This document shows positions 1-12,678 of a DNA stretch of 64,000 bases, piece by piece. Numbering within the stretch: the stretch's first letter is position 1; every line of letters starts with the position of its first letter. Below the pieces are notes generated by a model. The model was not told where the DNA came from. It did no database searches and worked only from the letters and a program-made list of their open reading frames with translations. Source of the stretch: Piper betle. Taxonomy: Eukaryota; Streptophyta; Magnoliopsida; Piperales; Piperaceae. A program made the position numbers and the translations under genes. The DNA lies in NCBI GenBank assembly GCA_033002965.1, contig JAURVB010013965.1, forward strand, positions 84,501 to 148,500, read 5' to 3'.

Positions 1-299
1 CAATTCACAGCTGGTGTCCACGACTTGGAGACCCTCCCCCTCCCTTCTTCTCTACTCCAGAAAGCTACACACCTCACTCCCTCCTCTCTTTTCCTCTTCT
101 CATCTAACGAGACGTCAACCAACAGCTGGCTCACTTGCCCCACCTTCAACCCCTTCCACACCCCAAGCTAACTGCCTTCCTACCCTTCGCCCATCTCCTA
201 GAGTCTCTCTCCATGCCCCAACGTGCCTGACGCCAGTCAGAAGTTGGGCATTTCGGACAAACAACAGGCGAGCGCAGAATAACGTGAAGCGCAAAGACT

Positions 300-619
300 T
301 GTCCTCGAGTGGCACGTCTTTCCGTGTGATTAGCTGTAGTAAAGAAAAGAGGCAGTTCTCCCCCCCCCCACCCCCACACAAACAATAAAATAAAAGCCAG
401 CCATCCTCCGCGTCTTTGTACCGTTGCACCTTCCTTACCCCTTCTTCTTGATTATTATTGATTAACAGCACCCCACCTCCCCCATTCCCACTAAGACTCG
501 CTCCAACTATAAATATCCCCCCATCCCCGTCCCCTTCTTATTCATCAATCACACCACTACACAACTCTTCCCATCTCTCTCTACTGCTCGTTTCATTAGA
601 TAATTTGTAGCAATATTCA
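300..619 (+). promoter_or_regulatory. Promoter and 5' leader of the first EXORDIUM-like gene
   Basis: A clear TATA box (TATAAATA) lies at 508-515, about 105 bp before the ATG at 620, so transcription probably starts near 540. A CGTGTG hexamer at 323-328 matches the BRRE core bound by BZR1/BES1 factors. Arabidopsis EXO is brassinosteroid induced, so this match is plausible, but a hexamer alone is weak evidence. A C-rich run lies at 360-377. The sequence from 1 to 300 is CT-rich and shows no gene. Confidence 0.6.
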
Positions 620-1600
620 ATGGCAGCTTCTTCTCGCTGTACTGCTACTAGAACGAGAATGGTAGCTTTGGCAATAGTGGCCTTGTCTTTCTTGGCAATG
701 TGCCAGTCGACATTGGCAGCCGGTAGGATGCTGGTGGGTGATCAGGAAGAACAGCAGCCTTCCATGGCAATGGAGTATCACAATGGTCACCTCTTAACTG
801 GCCCAACCTCTGTTAACCTCATCTTCTACGGCAAGTTCACCCCCGCCCAGCGTGCCATCGTCTCCGACTTCATCACCTCCCTCTCCTCCACCTCCGCCCG
901 CCCGTCTGTTTCGACTTGGTGGTCCAACACCCTCAAGCTCTACACACCCACCGCCCACCGCCCCGCTTCCTCCCCTCTCCAACTCTCTCTCGTTTCTCAA
1001 ACTCTAGACGACGGGTACTCCCTCGGCAGGCGCCTACGGTTGAAGCACATCGTCCGACTCGCCTCGGCCAAGGGCGGCGCGAAGCCCAACTCCGTCAGCG
1101 TCGTCCTCACCGCCGCTGACGTTGTCGTCGACGGCTTCTGTTCCATCCGGTGCGGCACCCACGGGTCCTCCCGATGGGGAATGCCCAAGGGGAGCAAGTT
1201 CGCGTACATCTGGGTGGGCAACTCCGCCACCCAGTGCCCCGGCCACTGCGCCTGGCCCTTCCACCGGCCCATCTACGGTCCCCAGACGCCGGCGCTGGTG
1301 GCGCCCAACAACGACGTCGGCATCGACGGTATGGTCATCAACATCGCCTCCCTGCTGGCCAACACCGTCACCAACCCGTTCGGCAAGGGGTACTTCCAAG
1401 GGCCGGCGGAGGCGCCGCTCGAGGCGGCGTCGGCCTGCGCCGGCGTGTATGGGAAGGGGGCCTATCCGGGCTACGCCGGGGAGTTGTTGGTTGATACCAC
1501 CACCGGGGCTAGCTACAATGCCCAAGGTGTCAATGGGAGGAAGTATCTGCTGCCGGCCGTGCTCGACCCTTCCACTTCCAAGTGTTCCACCTTGGCCTAA
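620..1600 (+). CDS. EXO: EXORDIUM-like protein (phosphate-induced protein 1 family), intact
   Basis: Single-exon 326-residue protein of the plant EXORDIUM / phosphate-induced-1 family (PF04674). Family members are secreted to the apoplast, and Arabidopsis EXO promotes brassinosteroid-dependent cell expansion; the biochemical activity is unknown. Residues 1-34 form a signal peptide (hydrophobic VALAIVALSFLAMC, then a small-residue site ending LAAG). Family landmarks follow in order: YHNGHLLTG and LIFYGKFTPAQR (about 52-75), SVSTWW (about 97), TLDDGYSLG (about 133), VDGFCSIRCGTHGS (about 170), WVGNSATQCPGHCAWPFH (about 198), GIDGMVINIASLLANTVTNPF and [11 protein letters not shown], then [10 protein letters not shown] near the C terminus. 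The cysteines of the middle third are kept. Length is close to the usual 310-330. The ATG at 620 is the first in frame and gives the complete signal peptide. GC at third positions is very high in the second half. A tandem paralogue lies 8.6 kb downstream. Confidence 0.95.
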   Translation: MAASSRCTATRTRMVALAIVALSFLAMCQSTLAAGRMLVGDQEEQQPSMAMEYHNGHLLTGPTSVNLIFYGKFTPAQRAIVSDFITSLSSTSARPSVSTWWSNTLKLYTPTAHRPASSPLQLSLVSQTLDDGYSLGRRLRLKHIVRLASAKGGAKPNSVSVVLTAADVVVDGFCSIRCGTHGSSRWGMPKGSKFAYIWVGNSATQCPGHCAWPFHRPIYGPQTPALVAPNNDVGIDGMVINIASLLANTVTNPFGKGYFQGPAEAPLEAASACAGVYGKGAYPGYAGELLVDTTTGASYNAQGVNGRKYLLPAVLDPSTSKCSTLA

Positions 1601-2340
1601 GCACAGCAAAACATGATGTTACGTAGGAAGAAGAGATCGTAGCTAGAAAGATGCCTTTCTTGTTGTTGTTTGATTCGTTCATATCTTCATTCTTTCCGAC
1701 ACTTAATGCAAATTAGTTTCGTTTGCTTATCTTGAATTGAATTTTGGTGATTTCCTATACTGGGCCAGATGTCACGTTGTTTCCGGGAGCCTAGATTCTG
1801 CAACAATCTTGTTTTGTAATTAGCAAAAGATCGATCCCACTAGATCGTTGCTGGGTACGACGAAATCAAGTTTTTAGACTTTGGATTCTCCGTAGACGAC
1901 GATATCAAATCTGTTGATGTTAGCAGTATGGACCAATATAACAGTTCCCTCGCTACTCGATTTTACTTAGTTTTGACGTCCAAAAAGAACGAATACGAAG
2001 TGAAAAGAAATCAATTTGCTTTGAAGGACAAAAAAACACCAGATCTCGGGGGGGACTCAAAAGTTCGATGTTGGTGACTGTATTTGGGCTTAGCTCGTTT
2101 ATTTTTAATTGGGCTTGTCACACTCAAGGTTTAACAAACAAGGCATAAATGGGCCTATGTTCTTACGAGGTTGCTTTTTGTTGCATCAATGGCAAGTTTG
2201 GCATTTTTGTAATAAATAGGTGCTATTATCCAGGCGCATCTAATTATTCATTAGGTCTTACCGCACATTATTAGCACTCTTTCTGACAAATATAAAGTCA
2301 GTTTCATTGTAGATAACTAGATATCCCTAATTGTTATATG
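1601..2340. other. 3' flank of EXORDIUM-like gene
   Basis: AT-rich sequence holding the 3' UTR. I see no coding region or recognisable repeat here. Confidence 0.5.
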
Positions 2341-3720
2341 CTTAGCTTGTGGGACAGTCGGGCGCTAGGGTTTGGCGTTTGTCCCTAACTAATCCCTTAT
2401 TCAAGGTGGATAACCGGTGTTATTTGTGTGGTGGAATAACCTACCAGAGCCATGCAGCAGGTTGGAGTGCAGTTGGGGTACCGAACAAGGGAGGAGCCAG
2501 ATGCATGCGAGGTCGAGTTGTGCTAGAAGACGGGACCGAGCATGTGGGCAGCAGTAGCACGTGGGGGACTGAGCAGGATGCCAAGAACCAGATGTGCGTG
2601 CCGAGCCAGCACCACCGCGTGTGCCAGCAATATGATCAATCAAAAGACTGGGCAGGACTAACCTGGTATTGAGGATTGACAAGCAGGCACCCGGGTTCGA
2701 GCGTATCTGGAGCTGGTACTGAGTGCTAGGTGGTCTGGAGCCTGCCGGTTGCTGGATCGGTACCAGGGCTAGTTGGGGGTGAACCAGGAAGGTCGACCAC
2801 CAGGCTAGGATGCAACATGGGTTTTTCGGTCAATTTGCCTGGAAACACCAAGAGTTGGGGTGATGTCATCTGATTAACTTGGACCGTGGATGGGAGGATC
2901 AACTGTGAGGGTCAGTTCTAGAACATCACTAGGTCGGTTGCTAGTGTGGGGTGTGCTGAGCCATTGATCAAGGATCTAACGGTGAGGAGCCATGTTGGTG
3001 ATGTGCCTTTTTTGTCCAACCGATGCCTATATAAGGAATAACTTCATTTGGTGGTGAGGCAAAATAGATCAGAGTGGATTTGGAGTAAATGTCCACAACT
3101 TGCTGGTAATCTAGTGTATATATTACTTGTATCCTATATTCATACTAATGGAATAGAGGTTGGGCTGAGCTCCCGTAAAATATTGTGTGTGCGTCAGATT
3201 TGGTGATCGAGAACCTAATCGGTGGTTCCTGCAATCAAGGTGTGCCGGCAAGTGTGGGTGACCGGTATAGGGACGTATCACGCTGTGACTTGGTGCGATC
3301 GAACAAGTGTCCAGCAGTGCGCTGCAATCGGGAGGCCGAGCGCCGGTAACTGGACGCGCCAGCAATCGGGCGTGGTACTGGTATTTTGCTCGGGTGTATG
3401 CGAAGGTGGTGTCCGGAGTGGTGCTGTGCAGTGCATCCGTTGGCTGATGGTTCCGAGGGAGGGAAACACGCTGCACGGGGAAAGATTATGGCAAAAAACA
3501 AGACCTTTGTGACACTAATCAATACTGTTCCTGTTTACAAGGGCGCAAATATGCTCGTGGTGCGTACAATCCTATAGGTCTATTCGCGGAAGACAAAAAT
3601 GAAAGGACCAACGATCTAAACCCTTCTTTTTTTCCAAAAGAAAAAACAAAACACCTCCTCTGAGCCCCTGTCGACCTGGTCCCTTCAAGGTCCGTCGCTG
3701 TTCCGACAAGATTCATGAAC
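2341..3720. other. Moderately GC-rich block of probable transposon origin
   Basis: This 1.4-kb block has higher GC than the AT-rich DNA beyond it and only short, unrecognised open frames. It contains a TATATAAGG-like motif near 3030 and a purine-rich stretch before 3500, features that retroelement fragments often have. No terminal repeats or family domains could be identified, so the class is not assigned. Confidence 0.3.
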
Positions 3721-4748
3721 TAGTTATTTGCCATGCACCCAATTCATCAACTTGATATCGAAGCTCGTTCACGGACTTCGATTTTCGGTACTTACATACG
3801 TCGGGATTTCTAATCAACTCTCTTCACGGATCGCGTATAGATCATATATTCACAACCGACTCATCACGGGCTAAACTCATCCTCCCAGTTTCGTTAGATC
3901 GTGAATTGATTCACGGGATAGCGCATCAAATGTGGATACTATGATGCTTCTCTATGACTATATCGGCAGAAACTATAGACTTTCTTAACCTACAAAATAA
4001 CGATACGGTGGGTAACGTTGTTGCTATATGATGATCTCATCCAAATCCCACTATTCCACAGCCTATACTCGAACTTCTACAAATAAAGACACAATGGAGC
4101 CAGCATATGAATCATTCACATGGTGAAATATAGGAAAGACTAGAGCGTGAAGTAGATTGCGGCTCTTGTTCTTACACGCTATAAAAAAACAGAATACATA
4201 CATTGAGCAACAGACTATGGCATGGAGCATGGAGTCTCTGGACCGTGGACTTGAGTAGAAATGGCATCGCACGTCTTCCCAACGATGATTCCCGAGATGT
4301 GGTGGTTACAAGGTGTGCTGACGAACACGTAATAATAATAAGCTAGCAAGCGTATAAGACACGTTCATTTCGTCGGTGTTGTGCATTGCATCACCTCACC
4401 ACGCATTTCGGAATACAAACAGTCGCAGATCGCAGCAAATGATTGCTCCGACGAAGCCATTCCAATTTATGCATTTATTACGAGAGCAGTGCTATTAAAT
4501 GTTGGCCTAGGAACGTATGGCTAATATATATTAGCTAAAGCTCCAAAGAAGTAAATAGATTTGATCTTCGCCGGAAATTTTTGGTCACCAGCGATGCCTT
4601 TTGTACGCATACTTAATATTTCAGGCATAATCAATTGATTATTTTTTTATGATTGGATATTATATATGGTTTTTTTTAAAAAAATCTCACTTATAAAAGT
4701 TAAAGTTTCGTTGTTAACGCAGCGTGACCAAGAACAAAGCGCAAACTC

Positions 4749-4753
4749 ATATA

Positions 4754-4796
<43 letters not shown>
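4749..4796. repeat. (TA)n microsatellite
   Basis: Nearly pure alternating TA of about 48 bp, broken by one TT. Confidence 0.9.
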
Positions 4797-4798
<2 letters not shown>

Positions 4799-6082
4799 TA
4801 AAATGGTATAAATGCTTATAAAAGTTTGACATTATAAAAAATAGAAATATTCTATATAACAATTTGACATTTTAATTTTTAATTGTTTTATTTATATGCA
4901 AAAATCATTAAAATATTTCTTTGGTAAAAATAAATTATAATACTCAATAGAGAGAATGAGAAAAAATGTAAATTGAATTGGTTCCAACTTGAATCAAGTA
5001 AAGTACCAAATAATTAATACTCAACTCATATTGGTCAATGAGGACCTAAAGATAATATTATTTTGGAGACATTTACCCATGAGTTGGAGGGAGTGAATAT
5101 CGTTTATTATGAATTATAGGGACAAATTTTATATATTATGTGTGGGAGGAGAAAAAGTTTAAGATTAGAATGCCTTTAAAAAGTATTTTACCCTATGGAG
5201 GGAAATATGATGGGTTGGGTTTGTGTTGAGAATGATTAAACAATATATAGGCTTAGCAAAAGGAGAGAGTTCTTTTACAAACAAACCCCATATTAGATGA
5301 AAAAGAGGAGTTGCATTTTCTCTGCTGTCGTTGTTGTCTTTCCCGTCGTCGCCACCACCTTCATGCCGTTACCATCATTGTCGTTAGTGAGTTGTCACAA
5401 CCCTTCTTCCCGTCATTGACATTAGTGAGTTGTCACAACCCTTCCTCCCTCGTTTCTAATAGATTATTCTCCCCCTCGTCATCCCCATCCCACCCACCTC
5501 TCTTCTTTCATCTAACCTTACCCCTCCCCTCTTCATCTCCCCCATTCACATTATTACTATCGACATCTTACCCAACCCCCTTCCTTCCCTCCTTAACGTT
5601 AGTCATCACACAAATCCAATCATAATAATAAAATAATGATCTTTATTTTTTTCTTGAAAAATTGTTAAATTAATTTTTTATATTGTTCATTCTATTTTAT
5701 TAGTATCAATATTGTTGTTTTATTTGTCACTTAAAATAATAATTATCATTGATGGTGTGTTGTAATAATAACAAATTGTCTACATAAATGACATTTGCTT
5801 TACATATATTATAATATTTTTTTCAGAAAATATGAGTTTAAAATTGTAAGTTAGTAGATAATTATCAATGTCATTAGTTTTTTAATATTTTTTGTAATTT
5901 TCTATATTTTTATACCCGTCATTTATTAATTGGTGTATATGAAATCATATTTTACTATAAGTTTGTATTTTATAATGATCACTATAAATTGAATAAGAAA
6001 AGAATATAGTATTTTTTTGAAAAAATTACGTCTTCTTGGAAAATTACGTTCATGTAATATTTTTTATTAATTTATATCTTTT

Positions 6083-6330
6083 AGGCGCGGGATCATCTGC
6101 CCTCATAGATCGTATCTTTCAATTCGGGTTTGAAGGTTTGGTGGGACCAAGGCGTTCTTGCCACGCAAAGAAATAGTGCAATAAAAATAGAATGTCATAG
6201 GAAATTTTACGTGGTTTCTTAGGGTTTAACTTAAATCTCTAAGTCAATCCACGGTGTGACTGATACTCACAATTCACTAATTTTTAATGCCTTCACAAAT
6301 TACAAATCTTCTCCTGTAATCCTGGAACTG
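6083..6330 (+). repeat. Dispersed repeat, copy 1 (partner near 54.8 kb)
   Basis: Begins GCGCGGGATCATCTGCC and continues with a stretch including TTCGGGTTTGAAGGTTTGG, TTACGTGGTTTCTTAGGG and TAAGTCAATCCACGGTG. The same blocks in the same order occur at 54768-55010. The two are about 75-80% alike by eye, so they are copies of one dispersed element, probably part of a retrotransposon. The family was not identified. Confidence 0.7.
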
Positions 6331-6471
6331 CACAAACCCTTTCTTCCAAGCTCAAAACTTAGTGTTAATGCCCTTTGTTTTTATTCACGATCACTAAACG
6401 TATTGTGTATTAATGACACTTGTATGGTGCAACAATTTGACATTGATCTTACATTATATCATCAATGATGG

Positions 6472-6655
6472 CTAGAGATTTGCTATAGTAAGCGTTACAA
6501 TAACCTCGCTGTAACACTTGTATGATTGACTTAAATTTCCTTAATTAAAAGAGATTAACTTAATTATTAAAGTTAAAATTATAAACTCCCTCAATTAAGG
6601 AAATTTAAGTCAATCATATAATTGCTACCTTGAATTTGTTATAGTAAATCCCTGG
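6472..6655. mobile_element. Fold-back MITE with long terminal inverted repeats
   Basis: The left arm (GAGATTTGCTATAGTAAG, later TATGATTGACTTAAATTTCC) is mirrored by the right arm (GGAAATTTAAGTCAATCATA, later TTATAGTAAATCCCTGG). The arms of roughly 65 bp surround a 50-bp AT-rich centre, so the whole unit can fold into a hairpin. A clean target duplication was not found, so the superfamily is open. Confidence 0.6.
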
Positions 6656-7297
6656 TCCATCAATGACATGCCGAAAGAACATGGAAAATGAAATTAGCTT
6701 GTCAAGTTCTTCTCTCTGCATGCTTCCCATTAGTTGATTTTAGGATAGCGGTATGTCATTCTTTCCTACAATCCATTATTATGTCTCTCTTTTTGTCTTT
6801 CATTTATATATGAATTGAAAAAAAATTTACATGTTATTATTCGCATCACATAAATGAAAACAATTTCATCAATGATTTTTGATGGTATATACCTTGTTTC
6901 GCGGGGTACATGAGCCTTCATCGTTTCAAGGAATGAACCACCCCCCCCCTCCCAACATTTTTGTTAATTCCCTTGTAGTGTCCAGTATATTATTTTCACC
7001 ATTGCATGATAATCTTTAACTCTACCATGTGAACTATAATATAAGTATATGTGTCACTAGTGACATGCCACAATATTATTGGACAACGTAATCACCCTAT
7101 CGAGTTCTCCTCTCCTTGTGTGATCAATTAGTCATTTCATGATGGTTCTTTTGCTTCTATTTATACTGCATTATTATGTTCACCTATTTGTCTATCATTT
7201 CTATTTGAATTTAACATAGGATTTATATGTCATTAATGACTTCCAATAATGTAACACAAATTTATCAACGAGTGATGATTGTAAGTACAAGCTTGCT

Positions 7298-7519
7298 TCA
7301 TGGGGTACATAAGCCTCCATTATTTCTAACAATGAGTTCCCCCTTCATCCTCTCTTCATTCTTGTTGTCTATCAATGTTTTGTCCACCTTAACTATTTTT
7401 CTCCCCTTCATGGGGTACATAAGCCTCCATTATTTATAAAAATGAGTTCCCCCTTCATCCTCTCTTCCTTCTTGTCATCTATCAATATTTTGTTCACCTT
7501 AACTATTTTTCTCCCCTCC
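7298..7519. repeat. Two-copy tandem duplication, 111-bp unit
   Basis: The unit beginning CATGGGGTACATAAGCCTCC at 7298 recurs at 7409 with few differences. Both copies contain AATGAGTTCCCCCTTCATCC. No coding meaning is apparent. Confidence 0.85.
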
Positions 7520-8482
7520 ATCTTCACCCCTCCTATACGATCAGATGCATATCCTCATGACATCTATAACAACTCAGTCCAAAGTGTAATACAATGGGTG
7601 ATATTATTTGTAATGACCCAACTTAACATAATGAGTTAAGTCATTTTTTCAATGGTGGTTAATTAAGTCAAAAATCTATAGTTCATTTCCACTTATAGAC
7701 AAGATTTTATCCTAATAGGTATTAGATATGAGACTAAGTTGATGGATCTCACAACATCATTATCCACACAAACTGAAGATGAAACCAGAGTCACCTCCGG
7801 AGGTGGTAAACTAGTATGTAAAAATTAAGCCAATAAAACCATCATCACACAACCTAACTAAGTCTCTCTTTATGATAAAATAAATTAAAACAATACTAAC
7901 TTTTGTATACTTTCATCATCTAATACAATAAGTCTAGTTACGTCATTAACTGAAAAGCTAGGCACACTGTGTACTACTGCACATCATGATAAACACAAAA
8001 TTGACATTGTCCAATAAGAGCGTCTTACATAAGTTAGACAGTCATCAATATCGTAAGATATATGTCGATTTATTCATCAATTATATGACCAAAGAACAGA
8101 TCCATTCAAATACCTTTGAATCATTTTATTGATCATATCTATACTCCAAGCCACCACCAACGGTGATAAAGGGTGACACACAAGATTGTTTCGTTGTGGT
8201 GGCCACAGAACTCCACTTCAAAAGTTAGGCATTAGAGGAACAAAGTTATTCATAAATAATTTGCTCCCTACCCTAGATTCTAATTGAGTAGAGTTCAATT
8301 ACGTGTCACCTTGGGAAATGATAGGTGTTACAGGAACTAATCTTCTCTGTTGTGCTCCTGTCGATACGGTCAAACCAGCCGTGCTACTAATCTCATCATT
8401 CTCGTCATGTTGTTGTTCCTCAACTCCATATGCCTCGTCATTGTTGCCTCTTGTAAACATATATCTTACCTCTTCCTTATTT

Positions 8483-8582
8483 AAAAACTCCACTCCCTAC
8501 CGAGCCTGTTGACAGAGATTGTAACTAATCGCATTATTCAAAAACTCCACTCCCCACGAGCCTGTTGACTAATCGCATAAAT
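8483..8582. repeat. Short imperfect tandem duplication (about 57 bp)
   Basis: AAAACTCCACTCCCTACCGA followed by GCCTGTTGAC occurs first near 8483 and again near 8540 with one base missing. Both are followed by a CTAATCGCAT motif. Confidence 0.7.
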
Positions 8583-9480
8583 CTCACCAACTCACTCAAA
8601 AAGGACAAGCATGCCGCCATTGCCATTCTTTCGTGTCTTTGCTAAACTAGGCGGCCATCGCTTCTCGCTAATGCATTTGACAAATAACCACTAGAGAATC
8701 CCTCCCACTTCAATCCTTAATGCCCTCTATAGACATCTATTTTTTTAAACCAACCCATCTTATAAATATTATAATTTTTATTTTTTAAACCAAGTGATTA
8801 TTTAAACCAACTCTATCCCCTAAGTAAATTTTTATTGGAGGCAAAGTGGGTATTACGTAAAAAAATATACACTCTCTCCATCTCTCACATAATATATGAA
8901 ATTTCTTTTTCCAATTCATAATAAACAACATGTAAATGTATCTAATTTTTGGCTTGTTAATAATTCGTCGTATGAGCATTTCTAACTTCGTGACATAGTT
9001 AAATACTCTATCATACCACTCAATTGTACCCAATTGCATACCTTCTTTCAATTCTATATATATATATAATTCAAGTCTTTGTACTATTTTAGTCTGGACT
9101 CGTTTTTTAATATCAAATTTTCACAAAATATAGTTTTTTATTGAAAATTAGTGCATTTTTTAAACTTGTATTTAATAAATATTGACAATAAAATATATTT
9201 TTAATAATTAATAAAATATTTTATTTATAATTTTAAAATATAATTGCACCCAATTCAACTAAATTGAACCAACTATATTTTACATTAGTTATAAATTTCC
9301 TATAGTAATTGATACAGTATTTAAAACTACACCCCACAAAAACATCCCTACTTCCCTATTAAATACTAATATCTATGGTAAGTTATTTAAAAAATTTCGA
9401 TGTGACTATTTTAGGATGGTTTTTTTTCTCACAAGCTAACCTACTGGTGCTGAGATTCAAATAAATATTTTTTTCAACAA

Positions 9481-10190
9481 AGTAGGATTATTTTTTCTTA
9501 AAGGAGGGAGGCTCAAATGGAACGGTGGTCGAGCGTCGGTTCTCTTGTGAACAAAGAATGCTTGGAGTAGGAGCACGAGAGTGCCCTCGTGCGTCATACT
9601 TTGTTCACAGGGCCCTTTATCGGGCCGCGAGCTGCATTTCCTTGCTTTTGGCTGCGTCGGTCCACTTTCCGTCTCTTGGTTTTTTAAATAGCCCAAAAAG
9701 CCGTGCAACTCGCCCCGTGGGCCACCTCCCCGTCCTCACCAACCATCAAATTAGTTCATTTGAAAATTTCATCGTTTTATCTTCGTAAACAGATCGAAAA
9801 ATCAAACCGGTATTTCGAGCTAACCCAAAGTCCTCCCACAAGCCTAAATTATTGTTGAATTCAACGAAGTTGGAGTTCCTTGTTTAGGGGGTGATCTAAA
9901 TTAGAGGAATTTTTTATTGTTTTCACGAATTCAAATTGCATTAACTCAACCCCTCCAGGCTTCCCACTCACGTCACCACCATGGCCGTTCCCCGATGCCA
10001 GCCTGTCCGACACCTCCCGTCCAATCAAAGTTTCCCAAGTGTCGACTAGTGAAAGTGGCATCCGGGCCCTCGTCCGCACAGCTGTTTTCCTATCCATCGG
10101 TATAAGTACCCCTCACCTCTCCCACTTTTTCCGCCAAAGCTGTTCCCAACATCTCACTCCTTCTCTTCGACTTCTTCGTATGCCCACAAA
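9481..10190 (+). promoter_or_regulatory. Upstream region and core promoter of the second EXORDIUM-like gene
   Basis: A TATAAGTA element at 10101-10108 lies 83 bp before the ATG at 10191, and a CCAAT motif is at 10021-10025. The 9481-9800 part has mixed composition and no recognised gene. Confidence 0.55.
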
Positions 10191-11146
10191 ATGGATCACG
10201 CAGCCAAACTCTTTCTGCTTCTAAATCTTGTTTGCTTCGTGTTCGAGCTACCAACCCCGTCCACTGCCTCGACGACGAGGAAGCTGGCCGCTCTCGTCAA
10301 GGAGCCGCCGTTGGTTCTCAAGTACCACAACGGCCGCCTCCTCAAGGGGGACGTCACCTTCAATGTCGTCTGGTACGGGAAGTTCACTCCCTCCCAGCGA
10401 TCTATCCTTCTCGACTTCGTCCACTCCTTGTCCATGTCACCTCCTCCTTCGCGTGCCGTCCCCTCTGTCTCCTCATGGTGGAGGACCACCGACAAGTACA
10501 AAGGCGGCCCCATCAATCTCCTCCTCGGTAAGCAACTCCTCGACGACGACTGCTCCCTCGGCAAGACGTTGACCAGCCGCGACCTTGCCAGACTAGCCAG
10601 GAGGGCGGCCGCTGCTACCGCCGCTGGCGGATCGTCGGCGATCAGTGCGGTGTTCACGGCCAAGGATGTGGCGGTGGAGGGCTTTGCATGAGCCGGTGCA
10701 GCACCCATGGGTCGGCTAAGGGCGGCGGCGCAGGTATGAGGCGGGCGCCGTACCTGTGGGTGGGGAACTCGGAGACGCAGTGCCCGGGGCAGTGCGCCTG
10801 GCCGTTCCACCAGCCAGTGTACGGGCCGCAGGGGCCGCCTCTGGTGGCGCCGAACGGGGACGTCGGGGTGGACGGTATGGTGATCAGCTTGGCGACGGCG
10901 CTGGCCGGTGCGGTGACCAACCCGTTTGAGGACGGGTACTACCAGGGGCCGGCGGAGGCACCGCTCGAGGCGGTGACGGCTTGTACGGGAGTGTTCGGGA
11001 GCGGGGCTTACCCAGGTTACCCTGGGAAGGTATTGGTCGACGGCGTTACCGGCGGGAGCTACAACGCGGGCGGAGTGAACGGCCGAAAGTATTTGCTACC
11101 GGCGATGTGGGATCCAAAAACCTTCGTCTGCTCCACCCTGGTTTAG
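10191..11146 (+). CDS. EXORDIUM-like protein, second tandem copy, one-base frameshift
   Basis: Single-exon member of the same PF04674 secreted family. Residues 1-27 form a signal peptide ([15 protein letters not shown]). The frame then reads [44 protein letters not shown] and [13 protein letters not shown], and meets TGA at 10689. The protein continues in the next frame with [53 protein letters not shown] and [10 protein letters not shown] to the stop at 11144-11146. In family members the two halves join as EGF-C-MSRC. Here the T run at 10683-10685 is one base short. Adding it gives 318 residues, the usual length. The sequence on both sides is well conserved, so I favour a consensus error over a dead gene. 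Promoter and leader look normal. The paralogue at 620-1600 is intact. Confidence 0.85.
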
Positions 11147-12678
11147 TCTACTACCACGGTGCTCTTGTATACAAGTTTCCCTTTGACGAACAAAAGTATG
11201 TTTGTAAGCGATTGTGGGTATGTGTGCGAAAGACAATGTAAATAGTATGGGGAAATTGCTTGTTAATCAGGGCTGGGTTTGGTTGCTTTGGACCAAAGCC
11301 TTTGGTAATCTGCTCATGGTGTTTTCTGGGGAGAAGGGGGATTAAGCGCTAAAAGAACAGCAACCAGCAGTTACAAAAAAGTAGGCCTTATCCGTATTCT
11401 TTTCGCCATGTCTGCTTTGGCATTTTGCACATTTTACATCTGCTGCTCATTCGAAAGCTCGATGGGCAACGCCGGACACTAAGTGTAGAAAAGTCCCTTA
11501 GAGTAGTAATAATGATATATATTGTTGTTTTATGCTTATCTTGTGGACAAACAGAGGATTGAAGAAGTAGAGGATGAGGATGAGGTCTGCGGAAAAGCAG
11601 CACGCCACTGTATATATGTCGCTTCTTAATTTGTTTGTAGCGAACGCGCCCACACCATTCTCGTCTGCCGAGGCGCGAACTTCTGTCGATAACAAAAAAT
11701 CGTTTGTCTAGATCAATGATGGATGGTGTTCATTTGATTGGCCTTCCAATCATGCATTTGAAGCTGTGAAAATACCATTAGCACTTGCTCAATTCTAATA
11801 CTTTTGCATTCAAGCTATGTGCCAAGGGGGGTGACAAACCAAATCCCCTTTTATGCAAGAAGTGGCATACATCTTTTTAACCCTCATCGAACGAACTGCC
11901 CATAAGCACTACTCGTGTCCAATTCTCATTCCGTTTAGATGGATGCCAAATATGGATTTGAAGCTCCTTTAAATGATAGAATCTAGAGTGGCAGCGCGCA
12001 GGGGATGCACTTAACCTATTCATGCGCGCGCGGGTTATAGTACATCAAATCATGCCCATGCTTCATATTAAGAAATATGGTTTCGATCTCTTTTATTCCT
12101 ATGCTCCATAAAATAGCACGTAATCATTTAGTCATATATATAGGATGTAATCATGGGAACCCGATCAATAATTGAGCATAACTGATGAAACTAGATGCTT
12201 CGGGGGGCCACCACTACTATTTAAAACTATATACATTATGTATACAAGATTAACTCGGCAAATCATGTCCACTCGTCAAAAGCGACGGGGATGATTAGTT
12301 GTACATATCCTCATTAATATAAGCCCATCCACTCCACTTCATAGCCGCTTGCGTAGTCCATTAATTAATTAATTGGCATAATCTGCAGATTCGATTTATA
12401 ATCAGTTTGACATAAAAATTCACCTTGAAACCAAATCGAGCTCGTATGAGCCAAAGTCCGCTCAAATTGGAGTCCAATAAGTTCGGGGTGAACTCAAATT
12501 CAGCAAAACTAGGATCTATTCGGTGATCAGAAACTTACCGTAACTAGTTGGGCCTTACGTCCAAATGTTACCAACACGACTTCGCCGAAAGCCCATATTT
12601 TAACCGCAGCCCACGGCCCATTTTCACGGTTTTTAATGCCTTTCCCCAACAGCCTCACCATCCATCTCCTCCAAAGCC
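11147..12678. other. Intergenic region between EXORDIUM-like copy 2 and PTPA
   Basis: 3' flank of the EXORDIUM-like gene, then AT-rich DNA and the PTPA promoter and leader from about 12500. No gene or clear repeat seen. Confidence 0.5.

Larger units (their letters stand above)
3721..9480. other. AT-rich intergenic region with small repeats
   Basis: No credible gene. The long frames here are low complexity, for example a CT-rich run at 5311-5600. Individual repeats are listed separately. A (TA)n run is at 4749-4796. Confidence 0.6.

Noticed and set aside
2680..2700. GGGTTCGAGC resembling a tRNA T loop or SINE B box
   Set aside because: No matching A box or stems nearby, and no repeat ends.
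4063..4272. 69-codon frame with a hydrophobic segment
   Set aside because: Short, no similarity, and in repeat-derived AT-rich DNA.
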